64,000 nucleotides of DNA. It comes from Burkholderiales bacterium Ga0077547 (lineage in GTDB: Bacteria; Pseudomonadota; Gammaproteobacteria; Burkholderiales; Burkholderiaceae_C). Every line of letters begins with the position of its first letter. Position 1 is the stretch's first letter. The notes beneath the pieces were generated by a model, which ran no database searches, was not told the DNA's origin, and was given only the letters and a program-made list of their open reading frames with translations. This document shows, piece after piece, positions 1 through 14,461 of this stretch. Both the position numbers and the translations under genes were made by a program. The stretch is taken from positions 1 to 64,000 of the forward strand of contig LNEY01000026.1 of the NCBI GenBank assembly GCA_001464195.1, given 5' to 3'.

Positions 1-1851
1 CATGGCGTCACCGCCGACCTGTTCGGCAGCGTCAGCGAAGAGAACGTGGCGCGCATCAAGCGGCAGAACAGCAAGCGCATCAGCGTGATCATCGGCAATC
101 CGCCGTACAACGCGAACCAAGCGAACGAGAACGACAACAACAAGAACCGCGAGTACCCGGCGGTCGATGCGCGCATCAAGCAGACCTACATCGCCGAGAG
201 CACCGCACAGAAGACCAAGCTGTACGACATGTACGCGCGCTTCTTCCGCTGGGCCAGCGACCGGCTCGACGCCAACGGCGTGCTGGCCTTCGTGACCAAC
301 CGCAGCTTCGTCGAGAGCCGCACTTTCGACGGCTTTCGCAAGGTGGTGGCGCAGGAGTTCGCCGAGCTGTACGTGGTCGATCTGGGCGGCGACGTGCGCG
401 CCAACCCGAAGCTCAGTGGCACCAAGCACAACGTGTTCGGCATCCAGACCGGCGTGGCGATCAGCTTTTTGGTGAAGCGCAAAGGCAGCAAGGGCGGGCG
501 CGTGTTCTATGCGCGGCGGCCGGAGCTGGAGACAGCGGAGGAGAAGCTGGCGTTCATGGGCAGTGCGGCGCTGAGCCGGCTGGCGATGGATGAGGTGCAG
601 CCGGATGCGAAGCAGAACTGGCTGAACCTGACAAGCAATGACTTCGATGAGCTGATGCCGATCGCTGCGAAGGACGTGAAAACTTCGACGAAGCCGAGTC
701 AGGAGAAGGCCATCTTCAAGTTGTTCTCGCTCGGTGTGGTCACAGCTCGCGACGAATGGGTGTACGACGACTCGCCAGTTCTGCTGTCCGCCAAGGTTCA
801 ACACTTCGTGGAAGCGTATGAGTCCGAGCGCGCGAGATGGCACAAAGGTCGTCAAGGCCAACGGATAGGCGACTTTGTTGCCAGAGACATCAAGTGGACG
901 TCGGAGCTTGAGGCGCACATTGTTCGGAACGATCTGCTGGCGTTCAATCCGAGCCGAATCCGCGAAATGCAATACCGGCCGTTCTGCAAGCTCTGGGGCT
1001 ACTACGACCAAGTCGTCACCCACAGGCTGTATCAGCAAAACTCGATATTCCCGGTGCGGGGCGACTGGGCCAATCGCTCAATCGTCTACACGCAAGCAGG
1101 CTCACAGAAACCGTTTGCGGTCGCGGCGACTGACCGCTTGGCCGACCTGCACTTTGTTGGCGCGGCAGCCGGAACCGAATGCATGCCGCTATACCGCTAC
1201 AACGAAGCCGGCACCCGCATCGACAACATCACCGACTGGTCCCTCGCCGAATTCAAGAAGCACTACCAGCCCGGCCGCGGCAAGAAGCCGCAGCCGATCA
1301 CCAAGGAAGCGATCTTCCATTACGTCTACGCGGTGCTGCACGACCCGCTGTACCGCGAGACCTATGCGCAGAATTTGAAGCGCGAGTTCCCGCGCATCCC
1401 GCTGTACGGCGACAGTGAGACGACGTTCTGGCAATGGGCTGCCTGGGGCGAGGCGCTGATGGCGCTGCACATCGGCTACGAGCAGATCGCGCCGTTCGCG
1501 CTGGTGCGCACCGACACCGCCGACGAAAAAGTGCGCGCCGCGGGCCAGTCGCCGAAAGTCATCCTGAAGGCCGACGAGGCCACCGGCCGCATCGCCATCG
1601 ACAGCGAAACCACGCTGGCGGGCGTGCCGCTCGAAGCCTGGGCCTACACGCTGGGCAACCGCTGCGCGATCGACTGGGTGCTCGACCAGTACAAGGAAAA
1701 GAAGCCCAAGGACCCGACCATCCGCGAGAAGTTCGACACCTACCGCTTCAAGGACCACAAGGAAAAGGTCATCGACCTGCTGGCCCGCGTGACCACGGTG
1801 AGCGTCGAGACGGTGCGGATCGTGGCGGCGATGAAGGGGGCAGTTCGATGA
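1..1851 (+). CDS. Type ISP restriction-modification enzyme, 3' part
   Basis: The reading frame is open from base 1, so the true start and the N-terminal nuclease/helicase part lie outside the window; a GTG at 46 is internal. The visible part begins just before an adenine N6-methyltransferase motif IV (NPPY at bases 97-108), followed by about 580 residues typical of the methyltransferase plus target-recognition region of single-chain type ISP enzymes (LlaGI/LlaBIII class). Such enzymes methylate one strand of an asymmetric site and translocate and cleave unmodified DNA. Roughly bases 640-1180, in the presumed target-recognition domain, are visibly richer in A/T than the flanks, which suggests domain exchange. 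The stop overlaps the next start (ATGA), so the two genes are probably co-translated. The family call is from motif and overall pattern; the missing N-terminus keeps it from being certain. Confidence 0.8.
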   Translation, partial: HGVTADLFGSVSEENVARIKRQNSKRISVIIGNPPYNANQANENDNNKNREYPAVDARIKQTYIAESTAQKTKLYDMYARFFRWASDRLDANGVLAFVTNRSFVESRTFDGFRKVVAQEFAELYVVDLGGDVRANPKLSGTKHNVFGIQTGVAISFLVKRKGSKGGRVFYARRPELETAEEKLAFMGSAALSRLAMDEVQPDAKQNWLNLTSNDFDELMPIAAKDVKTSTKPSQEKAIFKLFSLGVVTARDEWVYDDSPVLLSAKVQHFVEAYESERARWHKGRQGQRIGDFVARDIKWTSELEAHIVRNDLLAFNPSRIREMQYRPFCKLWGYYDQVVTHRLYQQNSIFPVRGDWANRSIVYTQAGSQKPFAVAATDRLADLHFVGAAAGTECMPLYRYNEAGTRIDNITDWSLAEFKKHYQPGRGKKPQPITKEAIFHYVYAVLHDPLYRETYAQNLKREFPRIPLYGDSETTFWQWAAWGEALMALHIGYEQIAPFALVRTDTADEKVRAAGQSPKVILKADEATGRIAIDSETTLAGVPLEAWAYTLGNRCAIDWVLDQYKEKKPKDPTIREKFDTYRFKDHKEKVIDLLARVTTVSVETVRIVAAMKGAVR

Positions 1852-3296
1852 GCGTGAATGCGCTTTTGTATTCCTTGTTGTCCCAGCCGGCTGAATCCGA
1901 ATGGCTGGAGTTCAAACACAACTATGCGAATGAGCGTCAGATCGGCGAGTACATCTCGGCGCTGTCGAACGCCGCTGCGTTGGTGGGGCAACGGTGTGGT
2001 TATGTCTTGTGGGGTGTGGCCGACGAAAACCGTGAAGTCGTCGGCACCGACTTCAATCCCGTCACGGCGAAGGTTGGCAACGAACCCCTCGAAGCCTGGC
2101 TCAGTCGGTTGCTAACGCCGCGAATCGATTTCAGATTCGAAGTCCATCACGTCGATGAGCGACGGATCGTCGTGCTGGAAATCCCAGCAGCGCGTCAGAT
2201 GCCCACCCGCTTCGAGGGCTCTGAGTTTCTACGGGTCGGGTCGACCAAGAAAAGTCTGAAGGATCATCCGGAGAAGGAACGCGCGTTGTGGGAGCTGTTC
2301 CGGCACACACCGTTTGAGTTCGACATCGCCCTGGCTGACCTCGAAGCCAGTCGGGTTTTGGAGTTGCTGGAGTACCCGAGCTATTTTTCCGTCACCGGGC
2401 AGCCTCTGCCGGAAGGGCGGGCAGGCATTCTGGAGAAACTGGAGGTCGAGCGATTCGTGGTGCCTCGGGTCAATGGGCGCTTCGACATCACCAACCTGGG
2501 CGCATTGCTGTTCGCCCGAGAACTGTCGCAGTTCCCTCGGTTGGGGCGAAAGGCGTTGCGCGTGATCTTCTACAAGGGCATCAGCCGCGTGCACACCGAA
2601 CGTGAACAGACCGGTGCGCGTGGCTACGCGGCGGGCTATGCAGGAGCGATCAAGTACTTGAACGATCGGTTACCTCGCAACGAATTGATGGGCCAGGCCT
2701 TACGGCAGGACGTTGCGATGTACCCAGAGCTGGCCTTGCGCGAGCTGGTCACCAACGCGTTGATTCACCAGGACTTCAGCGTGGGCGGGTCGGGACCGAT
2801 GGTGGAGGTCTTTGACGATCGAATCGAGGTCAGCAATCCAGGTGTTCCGTTGAATGACCTGCAGCGTCTTCTGGACCTTCCGCCCCGCTCCCGCAATGAA
2901 GCCCTGGCATCGTTCATGCGCCGAGCGGGCATTTGCGAGGAGCGTGGCAGTGGCATCGACAAGGTCATTCACGAGGTTGAACGCTACCAACTTCCACCGC
3001 CTGATTTCCGTCTGGCGGGTGACAACACCCAGGCGATTCTGTTTGCGCCGAAGAAGCACACCGCGATGGTGGCTGCAGAGCGGGTGAGAGCGTGCTACCA
3101 GCACGCCTGCTTGATGTATGTGAGCAGTCAGCGCATGACCAACACGAGCTTGCGGAATCGTTTCGGCATCGAGGCAGGCAACGCAGCCACGGTGTCTCGC
3201 TTTCTGGCTGAGGCAGTCAAAAGTGGCGTGATCCGCCTGGGTGATCCAGGAAGCAAATCCACCAAAGATCGCTGGTACTTGCCTGCTTGGGCGTAA
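1848..3296 (+). CDS. AlbA_2 / HATPase domain protein linked to the RM gene
   Basis: 482 residues. Residues about 14-130 fit the AlbA_2 (Schlafen-like, PF04326) fold: SEWLEFKHNY near the start, then GYVLWGVADENREVVGTDF. Residues about 280-350 fit the HATPase_c_4 module (ELVTNALIHQDFSVGGSG, then DRIEVSNPG). A winged-helix-like C-terminus follows. Proteins of this build are usually annotated as ATP-binding or transcriptional regulators, and their biochemical role is not settled. The start ATG at 1848 overlaps the stop of the upstream restriction-modification gene by 4 bases. A longer frame from 1434 is a shadow of the upstream gene. The tight coupling suggests an accessory or regulatory role for the RM locus; that is inference. 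Confidence 0.8.
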   Translation: MSVNALLYSLLSQPAESEWLEFKHNYANERQIGEYISALSNAAALVGQRCGYVLWGVADENREVVGTDFNPVTAKVGNEPLEAWLSRLLTPRIDFRFEVHHVDERRIVVLEIPAARQMPTRFEGSEFLRVGSTKKSLKDHPEKERALWELFRHTPFEFDIALADLEASRVLELLEYPSYFSVTGQPLPEGRAGILEKLEVERFVVPRVNGRFDITNLGALLFARELSQFPRLGRKALRVIFYKGISRVHTEREQTGARGYAAGYAGAIKYLNDRLPRNELMGQALRQDVAMYPELALRELVTNALIHQDFSVGGSGPMVEVFDDRIEVSNPGVPLNDLQRLLDLPPRSRNEALASFMRRAGICEERGSGIDKVIHEVERYQLPPPDFRLAGDNTQAILFAPKKHTAMVAAERVRACYQHACLMYVSSQRMTNTSLRNRFGIEAGNAATVSRFLAEAVKSGVIRLGDPGSKSTKDRWYLPAWA

Positions 3297-3307
3297 CGAT
3301 TGGGTTG

Positions 3308-3416
3308 TTTGATGGCTGTTTGATGATTGGCGTTCTTGGTCGTGGTGATCAGCCCGCAACGACACCTTACGGTTGAGTCCTTCGCGCACCGCGCTTACTT
3401 GATGGTTCTTTGATGG
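3308..3416. repeat. TTTGATGG short repeats, 11-bp phased
   Basis: In the 239-base gap between the AlbA_2 gene and uvrA, TTGATGG-like octamers occur at 3308, 3319, 3398 and 3408, and again at 3519. Within each of the two pairs the copies are about one helical turn (11 bp) apart. The stretch is clearly more A/T-rich than its surroundings. It could be a protein-binding array or the scar of an integration event at the edge of the restriction island. No gene is visible in the gap. Confidence 0.35.
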
Positions 3417-3535
3417 ACGCCGCACCAAATAGCAGGATGGCCAGCCAAGAAATAAACGGACTTGAGCATTAACGAGGCTTTTTTAGTTAGCGAGCGCACA
3501 CATTTATAGTGCCCTTCGCTTGATGGGCCCTGCAA

Positions 3536-6478
<2,943 letters not shown>

Positions 6479-6552
6479 CGGCTGCGCAACGCAAAACCGA
6501 CCATCATACGGACCGACCCTGGGCCGAGCGGCGGTGCCTGCACCGCTGGCCG

Positions 6553-7662
6553 TCAGAACCCGATGTTCAGGTACAGGCTGCCCACGTAGCTGTCACGCGC
6601 ACCGGCGCCGCGCTTGATTTCCGCGGTCTGAAAACGCACGATGTAGCTCAGGCTGGTCGCCCGGGTGATGCCCCAGACCACACCGAGGTGCGCCTCGCCG
6701 AGCACCTTTTCCACATCGTTGGACGACAGCTCCACGTCCGAGTGCCGGAACTGCCCTTGCAGCAGGACGTTGTAGCCGCGCAGGCGGGTGCTGGCGCCAT
6801 ACAGAAGATAAAGATCACCGTCGATGCTGGTGGCCGGCGGTGCGTAGTACTCGCTGCGCTCGGGATACAACGACCACCAGGGGGTCGAGAACTTGCCGTA
6901 GCGCCCCGACACCATCAGGCCCGCTTCGGTGATGTAGCCCAGGCTGGCTTCGGCACCCCATTTGAAATCGGCCCGCCCACCCGCCAGCGAGCGGTACCTG
7001 GCAATCAGGCCCTGCCGGCGCGCGGTGTACTTCAGGGTGGGCTCACCCCCGTCGGAAATCTGGTGGCTGTAGCCGTTCGGCTTCTCGCTGCCGATCAGAC
7101 TGTGAAACCCCCGGTGCAAGTGCTTGCCCAGTGAGGTGCCGAGCAGCCCCACGGTGAACGCCGAGGACCATGCCACCTGCCCGGCATTGGCGATGGTCAT
7201 GCGGGTGCTGGTCAGCGAGAACAGGCCGGCGTAGGGGCGGTCGTCGTAGATCGGTGCGCTGGATCCCTTGTCTTCCGGGGTGTAGGCCTGGGCGCCGAAC
7301 TGCAATCCGGCTTTCGATGAGGTGCGCGTCGCGCCCGGCAGCCACCAGCTGTCCAGGAAGCTGAGAACCGGGTCGAGCGACACGATGTTTTCCGCGGCAG
7401 CGGGCCCCGAAATCGTGAACAGGAAGCCACCTGAATAGCCTGCATCGCGGCTGCTCAAGGCCAGAAAGTCGTTGTCGAGCGCGAAGGTCCAGGAGTTTCT
7501 GCCGACGCCACCGGGCGGTGCACTGTCGGCGCTCGACTGGGCGATCGCGCCGGTGCAGGTACCGACACCGATCAGCGCCATCAGCATCGGCAGCCAGACG
7601 CGGCGCTTGGCGCCAAGGAGCCAGGTTGCAGGGCTGGCGACCCGTGGGGTGATTGTCGACAT
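6553..7662 (-). CDS. LpxR-type lipid A 3'-O-deacylase (DUF2219)
   Basis: 369 residues. An N-terminal signal segment ([16 protein letters not shown]) is followed by a 12-stranded barrel type protein ending in Phe, as outer-membrane proteins do. LpxR removes the 3'-acyloxyacyl chain of lipid A and its active site uses Asn-Asp near the mature N-terminus, a Ser and a His. Here these correspond to N64-D65 in ALDNDFLA, S77 in AGYSGGF and H187 in FHSLIG; the family motif DDRPYAG is also present. The ATG at 7662 is chosen because the open frame upstream has no family similarity and would bury the signal peptide. It would modify lipid A at the cell surface. No dedicated partner gene is adjacent. Confidence 0.85.
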   Translation of the reverse strand: MSTITPRVASPATWLLGAKRRVWLPMLMALIGVGTCTGAIAQSSADSAPPGGVGRNSWTFALDNDFLALSSRDAGYSGGFLFTISGPAAAENIVSLDPVLSFLDSWWLPGATRTSSKAGLQFGAQAYTPEDKGSSAPIYDDRPYAGLFSLTSTRMTIANAGQVAWSSAFTVGLLGTSLGKHLHRGFHSLIGSEKPNGYSHQISDGGEPTLKYTARRQGLIARYRSLAGGRADFKWGAEASLGYITEAGLMVSGRYGKFSTPWWSLYPERSEYYAPPATSIDGDLYLLYGASTRLRGYNVLLQGQFRHSDVELSSNDVEKVLGEAHLGVVWGITRATSLSYIVRFQTAEIKRGAGARDSYVGSLYLNIGF

Positions 7663-7750
7663 CCTGCAATTCTGCAACGAACGCACACATTCCCTTACGC
7701 AAAAAGCAGCGCGCAGATGAGCGGCGCCGCCACCGCGCAACAAGCCGGGT

Positions 7751-9727
<1,977 letters not shown>

Positions 9728-9770
9728 CGGGCGGCGGCAGGCATGGTGGTCGATGGTAAAGCGTGCGTGT

Positions 9771-10691
9771 TCACCGGTTCGAGATGCCGTAGGCCTGTAG
9801 CACCGAGCCGATCAGCAACAGCAAGGCCGCGAGCCACACCAAGGCCGGCACGTCGCAATCGTGGCCGCGCCAGCGGCGCACGCCGCACGCCAACACCAGC
9901 GCCAGGATCGGCCACATCGCATTGATGGTGACAGTGGATGCCAGCCCGATGCGCGCGATCGAATGAAAGAAGCAGAAGTAGCCGAGCGCGAAACTGAGCA
10001 CGCCGTGCACCGCGAAGGGCAGCAGGTGCCGATGCATCTGCGGGTCGGCGGCACGCGCTCGCCGCACGAAGGGCAGCAGAAACGGCAGGCTCACGGCCAG
10101 GCCCGCCAGCAGCGCGGTGTAGGTGGCGGCCAGCATGCGACCGTCGGTGAGCGCGCCATCGCTCAGCGCCAGACCCATCATCACCTCGCCCATCGACCAG
10201 GCAGCCGAGGTCGCCAGGCCCCAGCACAGCGCGGTCAGCGTGATCGAGCCCTTGACGCCGGATGCAACAAAAACAAGCACCCCCAGCACGACGATCAGCG
10301 ATGAGGGACTGAACAGCGAGGCCAGCGGATCGCCGAGGACGAACACCGCCAGCAGCAGCGAGAACAGCGGCTTCACCTTCGCGAACTGCGCGGCAATGTC
10401 CGAGCGCCCGCCGAACCGTGAGCCAGCCACGTAGTACAGGCCGGTGCCGATCGGAAAGGTCAGCAGGCCCGCGAGCCACACGTAAGGAGACGGGTTGACC
10501 GACAGCCCGCCCTCCTGCCACCACAGCAAAGCCGCCAAGCCAGCGAGGCCGGTCAACTGGCTGATGAGCAACCCGGTCATCAAAAACGGCAGGCGGGCGC
10601 CGGTCGAGCCCTTCGCATAGCCGGCACTGACGAACTGCGCCGACACCGCCCAAAGCAACGCGCTTGCTAACGCGCTGCTGTAGTCGGGCAT
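9771..10691 (-). CDS. EamA/DMT-family transporter
   Basis: 306 residues, almost entirely hydrophobic with about ten predicted membrane helices in two EamA-like halves, typical of drug/metabolite exporters. The start is set at ATG 10691 ([14 protein letters not shown]), where the first helix begins. A longer frame to 10811 would run into the neighbouring gene and is not membrane-like. The substrate cannot be told from sequence. It follows the unknown membrane protein gene by 17 bases, which suggests a shared transcript with it and perhaps recQ. Confidence 0.82.
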   Translation of the reverse strand: MPDYSSALASALLWAVSAQFVSAGYAKGSTGARLPFLMTGLLISQLTGLAGLAALLWWQEGGLSVNPSPYVWLAGLLTFPIGTGLYYVAGSRFGGRSDIAAQFAKVKPLFSLLLAVFVLGDPLASLFSPSSLIVVLGVLVFVASGVKGSITLTALCWGLATSAAWSMGEVMMGLALSDGALTDGRMLAATYTALLAGLAVSLPFLLPFVRRARAADPQMHRHLLPFAVHGVLSFALGYFCFFHSIARIGLASTVTINAMWPILALVLACGVRRWRGHDCDVPALVWLAALLLLIGSVLQAYGISNR

Positions 10692-10708
10692 CTGGGACAG
10701 CAGCGAAC

Positions 10709-11635
10709 TCAATGGCAACGGACCAGGTGCTCGTTGACCAACAGCAGCAGCGGCAAGCCGGCGCCCACCGCGAGCCGGGTGAACAGCGCCCAAGGCCAGC
10801 CCTGGACCCACGCCCAGCCCGACAGATCGGCCAACGGGTTGGGTGTGTCGTGGGCCACATCGGGCCTGGGAAACCAGTGCGCGTAGCCGATGGCAAACAC
10901 CAGGCCCATCGACAGCGCGCCCACAAACTCGTTGTGGTGAGCGATCAGCAACACGACCCCGGACAACAGGAAAACGAACCCGAAATACCGCGAATAGATG
11001 CTGCGCACGTAGAAATGGTGTCGCAGCCGCTTCTGAACGGCGTTGTCATTGAACACATTGAAGATGGAGTCGAGCGCATCGACCGCCACCAGAAAGCAGA
11101 TCAGCGCGACAACCGCGCAGATGGCGGCCCCCAAGGCGAGGCCCTTGTGCCAGGGGGTGGCTTCCATCCACGCCGGCGCGGCCATCAACGCATTGACCTG
11201 CGCCAGCTCCAGGCCGGCCGTGGCCACCAGCATCGCCATGGCCGCGATGCCTGCGGTGCTTTTCTTCTGGTAGGTGTCGTCCAGGCTGATCTGGGCGGCG
11301 TCCTTGGGCGTGTCGGCCTTGTCGGGGTCCCACTGCACGCTGAAGGTTCTGAGCAGGCGGCGCAAGGTGGGCACTTGCAACACCGTCGGTCCGGAGCGGG
11401 ACAGAAAGTAAGTGATCCACAGGCTGGTGAACAGCAGTGCGTAGATGCCGAAGAAGCCCTTTCTCAGGGCATCCCACTGCGCCTGGTCCAGGCACAGAAA
11501 ACCCAACGACAGCTCGCGATGGATCCACGGCACGGTGACATACAGGCCCGCGCCGATCGCCAACAGAACGGCCGCAGTGAAGGCGATGCCTTCGATCGGG
11601 CTCAGCTCGGATTCCCAGAATTTCCCCTCGTTCAT
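10709..11635 (-). CDS. Unknown multi-pass membrane protein
   Basis: 308 residues. Several hydrophobic segments are visible: residues about 15-38 (IAFTAAVLLAIGAGLYV), 63-83 (FFGIYALLFTSLWITYFLS), and further ones in the second half (LALGAAICAVVALICFLVAV; FGFVFLLSGVVLLIAH). About 50 charged residues lie between the second and third helices. I do not recognise a family. ATG 11635 is chosen because the open frame upstream runs into the ssb promoter region. It is divergent from ssb across 96 bases and lies just upstream of the EamA gene. Confidence 0.7.
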   Translation of the reverse strand: MNEGKFWESELSPIEGIAFTAAVLLAIGAGLYVTVPWIHRELSLGFLCLDQAQWDALRKGFFGIYALLFTSLWITYFLSRSGPTVLQVPTLRRLLRTFSVQWDPDKADTPKDAAQISLDDTYQKKSTAGIAAMAMLVATAGLELAQVNALMAAPAWMEATPWHKGLALGAAICAVVALICFLVAVDALDSIFNVFNDNAVQKRLRHHFYVRSIYSRYFGFVFLLSGVVLLIAHHNEFVGALSMGLVFAIGYAHWFPRPDVAHDTPNPLADLSGWAWVQGWPWALFTRLAVGAGLPLLLLVNEHLVRCH

Positions 11636-11731
11636 CGGCGGCTCCGGTATCCGGCAGGGTGCCAACAAATCATAGTCGGGCAGGCCTTGCGCCGATAATC
11701 TGGCGCAACACCTGACACTGGAGCGTGCCCC

Positions 11732-12253
11732 ATGGCCTCGATCAACAAAGTCATCCTTATTGGCAACCTGGGCCGCGACCCCGAGGTGCGCTACACCCCG
11801 AACGGCAACGCCATCTGCAACATCAGCGTGGCCACCACCCGCAACTGGAAAGACAAGACCAGCGGCGACAAGGTCGAGGAAACCGAATGGCACCGCGTCG
11901 TGTTCTACGACCGCCTGGCTGAGATTGCCGGTGAGTATTTGAAAAAGGGCCGCCCGGTGTACGTCGAAGGGCGGCTGAAGACCCGCAAGTGGCAAGACAA
12001 GGACGGCAAAGACGTCTACACCACCGAGGTCATCGCCGACAACATGCAGCTGCTCGGTGGCCGTGAAGGCATGGGCGGCAACGATGCCGGCGGCGACTCG
12101 GCTTACGACCAGGGTGGCGGGGGTGGCCGGAGCGAAGGCCGCGCCGCGCCAGCGGCCCGCAGCGCACCGCCCGCCAGCCGCCCAGCGCCGACCAAGCCCG
12201 CGCCGAAGTCGTCGACCGGGTTTGACGACATGGACGACGACATCCCGTTCTGA
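11732..12253 (+). CDS. ssb: Single-stranded DNA-binding protein SSB
   Basis: 173 residues. An OB-fold covers about residues 1-110, opening with [20 protein letters not shown] Gly/Pro/Ala-rich linker follows, and the acidic tip ends in DDDIPF, the conserved docking site for SSB partners such as RecQ and PriA (both encoded in this window). The protein coats single-stranded DNA during replication, repair and recombination. It is transcribed alone and followed immediately by a strong intrinsic terminator. Confidence 0.97.
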   Translation: MASINKVILIGNLGRDPEVRYTPNGNAICNISVATTRNWKDKTSGDKVEETEWHRVVFYDRLAEIAGEYLKKGRPVYVEGRLKTRKWQDKDGKDVYTTEVIADNMQLLGGREGMGGNDAGGDSAYDQGGGGGRSEGRAAPAARSAPPASRPAPTKPAPKSSTGFDDMDDDIPF

Positions 12254-12283
12254 GAATTGCCGTCGCCTAGCCGGACAACGAAA

Positions 12284-12315
12284 AGCCCCGAGTGTTGAAC
12301 GCTCGGGGCTTTTTC
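12284..12315 (+). terminator. Intrinsic terminator of ssb
   Basis: A perfect 9-bp stem (AGCCCCGAG at 12284-12292 with its complement at 12302-12310) and a nine-base loop are followed by a T-rich run, 31 bases after the ssb stop codon. It is a textbook Rho-independent terminator on the plus strand. Confidence 0.9.
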
Positions 12316-12562
12316 TTTTTGGCGACGGTCTGGAACGCTTTGGTCCACTTCCTGTTGCCGACGACCTTTCAAGGCCTGCCGCTCTCGGTGAAGGCTGACC
12401 CCGGGGATGGGTGCCGGCGCTTTGACTTCGACCGCTTCAGACTACCTTCGGCCGGCCGGCAGGTCGTTGTCCGGGGTCCATATCCGAACCATGGCTGACC
12501 ATGGTGCGACAGAACGGAACGTCCACTCCGAATACTCGCACGTGGCTGTCGTGTCACATTGC
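12316..12562. other. Non-coding gap between ssb and OLD gene
   Basis: No open frame here resembles a protein, and I see no RNA gene. A 10-bp direct repeat (ACCATGGCTG, then ACCATGGTG) begins near 12489. Base composition shifts to less G/C towards the OLD-family gene, so this is probably the left edge of an inserted segment. Confidence 0.4.
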
Positions 12563-14251
12563 TCAATCAGGAACACCCTTTCGGGTTGGATTTCTTACCC
12601 ACCTAGCAACGCCACCTAGAAAGTCCCATACGTCGCCTTGGGCAGGACGCACGTAGGCCGGGGATCCAGGATCGGCTCCCATTGCTTCAAATACCGTACT
12701 CAACCAGCTCGACTTGCCCCGATTCAATGGCAACGACTGCAGCCAAGACTCGACTTCGCCTGTCGGGACTACGAACACGCCATATTCGGCGAGTTGCGAG
12801 AAAAAATTCTCGCAGGCTTCCCGCTCGGCGCCAGCGAGCAGAGCGATCCCCCCGTCGCGCTTCATGTCCTTACCCGACCTTCCAAACGCGCTTAGAAGTG
12901 CGGCTCGTTCTGTTCCGAATGCTTGGTGGCTAATGGGCGGGACGAAAGCGCCACTCATCGGTTTTGCCCAAACAGCGCCCCCTTCTTTCAGAACATCAAT
13001 GTCAACAACTCCAGCTGCAGGAATACCAAGCTCCCTAAGCGGATGAACTATGTCCCAGACTGTTTGCTTGTTCTGCGCGTTCAGAAACAGACACCCTTCA
13101 ATTCCCCTGGGGTCTCGGGCTTGAAGCAACCGCTCGTTGATCTCTGAATAGAACGCACGGTCAGCGTCCGATTCAGTGACGACTACGGCGTTGTAAAAGA
13201 GTGCGTCAAGCACTCCAATCGATCGAAGAAGTGGGTTCCGCATGAGCGGAACAAGTCGGTCCTGGGACAGGAGTCGTGCGGTCGACGTACCGCTGTCGTA
13301 CGTTACGCGGACGATGTTGATTGGGACACCACCCTGAACACAGCCCATCAGGAAACTTGAGCTGTGGGTCGCAGCGAACAATCTTTTGTTAGTGCCTGTG
13401 AGCGCTGCTGTGATCTCCTTGCCGAGCCTTGAAGACAATGTTGGATGTAGAAAAGCTTCAGGTTCATCAATCAGAGTTACGTTCGGCTCTCCGGCGATCA
13501 AGGTGGTGAGCATTCCTACAAAAGCCTTTACCCCATCACTCGCTTCCGAGAGGTGAGTGGCCGCACCGTGAAAATTTCGAGCTCGATCGTCCCAGCCCTG
13601 CTCTTCCCGATCGTCTTCAGGAGCGCGTGCGGAGAGGCGAAATCTCAGTTGACCGATATTGGTTGGGTCAACGACAAGGTACTTTCCGAATGCTTCATGA
13701 ACAATTCTGCGCACCTCGGTTCGAGCGTCGTTGGACACGAAAAGCTTCGCCAAATGATTTGGCGCGGAACGCAATAGATCGCCTGCAGGTTTGTCGTCAG
13801 TCAACGAGAGTCTGCTGCGTCCGTCCAGACGTAGCGTGTACAGGGACAGATAGTTCGCGTAGTGATGCCTCCTGTGAGGACCATTCGGGCTGGTTGCGTC
13901 TGCAATCAACGCTGCCCGATTCATCTGAAATCGCGCAGCTGAGTTGTCTTGCGGACGAAGCTTTCCTACCAACACATGGTCAGGGCTTATTGCTTCTCCC
14001 TGCTGGGGTTCAACCGAAATCTTTCGCAATTCAGCTTCAAAGGCAGCCTGCTCCCAGGCCTGAAACTGAACGTTCTGGACGACCTGGCCTTCGGGTGGCT
14101 GCGCTGTGGTGGCCCATCTCTCAATCTCGACAAGGGCCCGTGATTTGCCGCTGTTATTTGGTCCAACAAATACAGTGACCGGTGCCAGCATAAAAGTGAG
14201 AGCAGGCTTACCTGGACTCGAGCCGGCCTTCATCGTTATGTGTGTCAGCAT
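12563..14251 (-). CDS. OLD-family AAA ATPase with TOPRIM-like domain
   Basis: 562 residues. Walker A GPNNSGKS at residues 30-37 is followed by an ABC/AAA_21 type ATPase with LIDEPEAFLHP as Walker B. After it comes a TOPRIM-like segment with an acidic cluster (TESDADRAFY and, further on, GVVDIDVLKEGG). This build is that of OLD (overcoming lysogenization defect) nucleases, several of which act in phage defence, alone or with a partner such as a UvrD-like helicase (Gabija). No partner is adjacent here. Codon use is visibly less G/C-biased than in the neighbours, which suggests horizontal transfer. ATG 14251 is used; ATG 14233 is also possible. Family call good, defence role inferred. Confidence 0.78.
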   Translation of the reverse strand: MLTHITMKAGSSPGKPALTFMLAPVTVFVGPNNSGKSRALVEIERWATTAQPPEGQVVQNVQFQAWEQAAFEAELRKISVEPQQGEAISPDHVLVGKLRPQDNSAARFQMNRAALIADATSPNGPHRRHHYANYLSLYTLRLDGRSRLSLTDDKPAGDLLRSAPNHLAKLFVSNDARTEVRRIVHEAFGKYLVVDPTNIGQLRFRLSARAPEDDREEQGWDDRARNFHGAATHLSEASDGVKAFVGMLTTLIAGEPNVTLIDEPEAFLHPTLSSRLGKEITAALTGTNKRLFAATHSSSFLMGCVQGGVPINIVRVTYDSGTSTARLLSQDRLVPLMRNPLLRSIGVLDALFYNAVVVTESDADRAFYSEINERLLQARDPRGIEGCLFLNAQNKQTVWDIVHPLRELGIPAAGVVDIDVLKEGGAVWAKPMSGAFVPPISHQAFGTERAALLSAFGRSGKDMKRDGGIALLAGAEREACENFFSQLAEYGVFVVPTGEVESWLQSLPLNRGKSSWLSTVFEAMGADPGSPAYVRPAQGDVWDFLGGVARWVRNPTRKGVPD

Positions 14252-14461
14252 GCTTTCGAAGGCGAATCGTTTGAAACGACAACGATTGTGCGGGACGGAG
14301 ATCGTTCAACCGGGCGAAGCGGCGTTCGCAGAAGTAGGGTTCCCGCCAGGGACGAAACAATGCTGCGAATTTCGGCTTCTGGCCGGCACCAGTCATTCGA
14401 GGCCTATGGCTGAACGACTGCAACCGCTGCTGAACAACCCTGCACCGCACAACACGGCGAA
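14252..14461. other. Upstream region of the OLD gene
   Basis: Two hundred and ten bases with no convincing gene. The stretch should contain the promoter of the leftward OLD-family gene. No clear promoter boxes or repeats were seen. Its composition resembles the OLD gene rather than the cytochrome genes on the right. Confidence 0.35.

Noticed and set aside
1434-1847. N-terminal extension of the AlbA_2 gene
   Set aside because: This part is an out-of-frame reading of the restriction gene; the ATGA overlap at 1848 gives the natural start.
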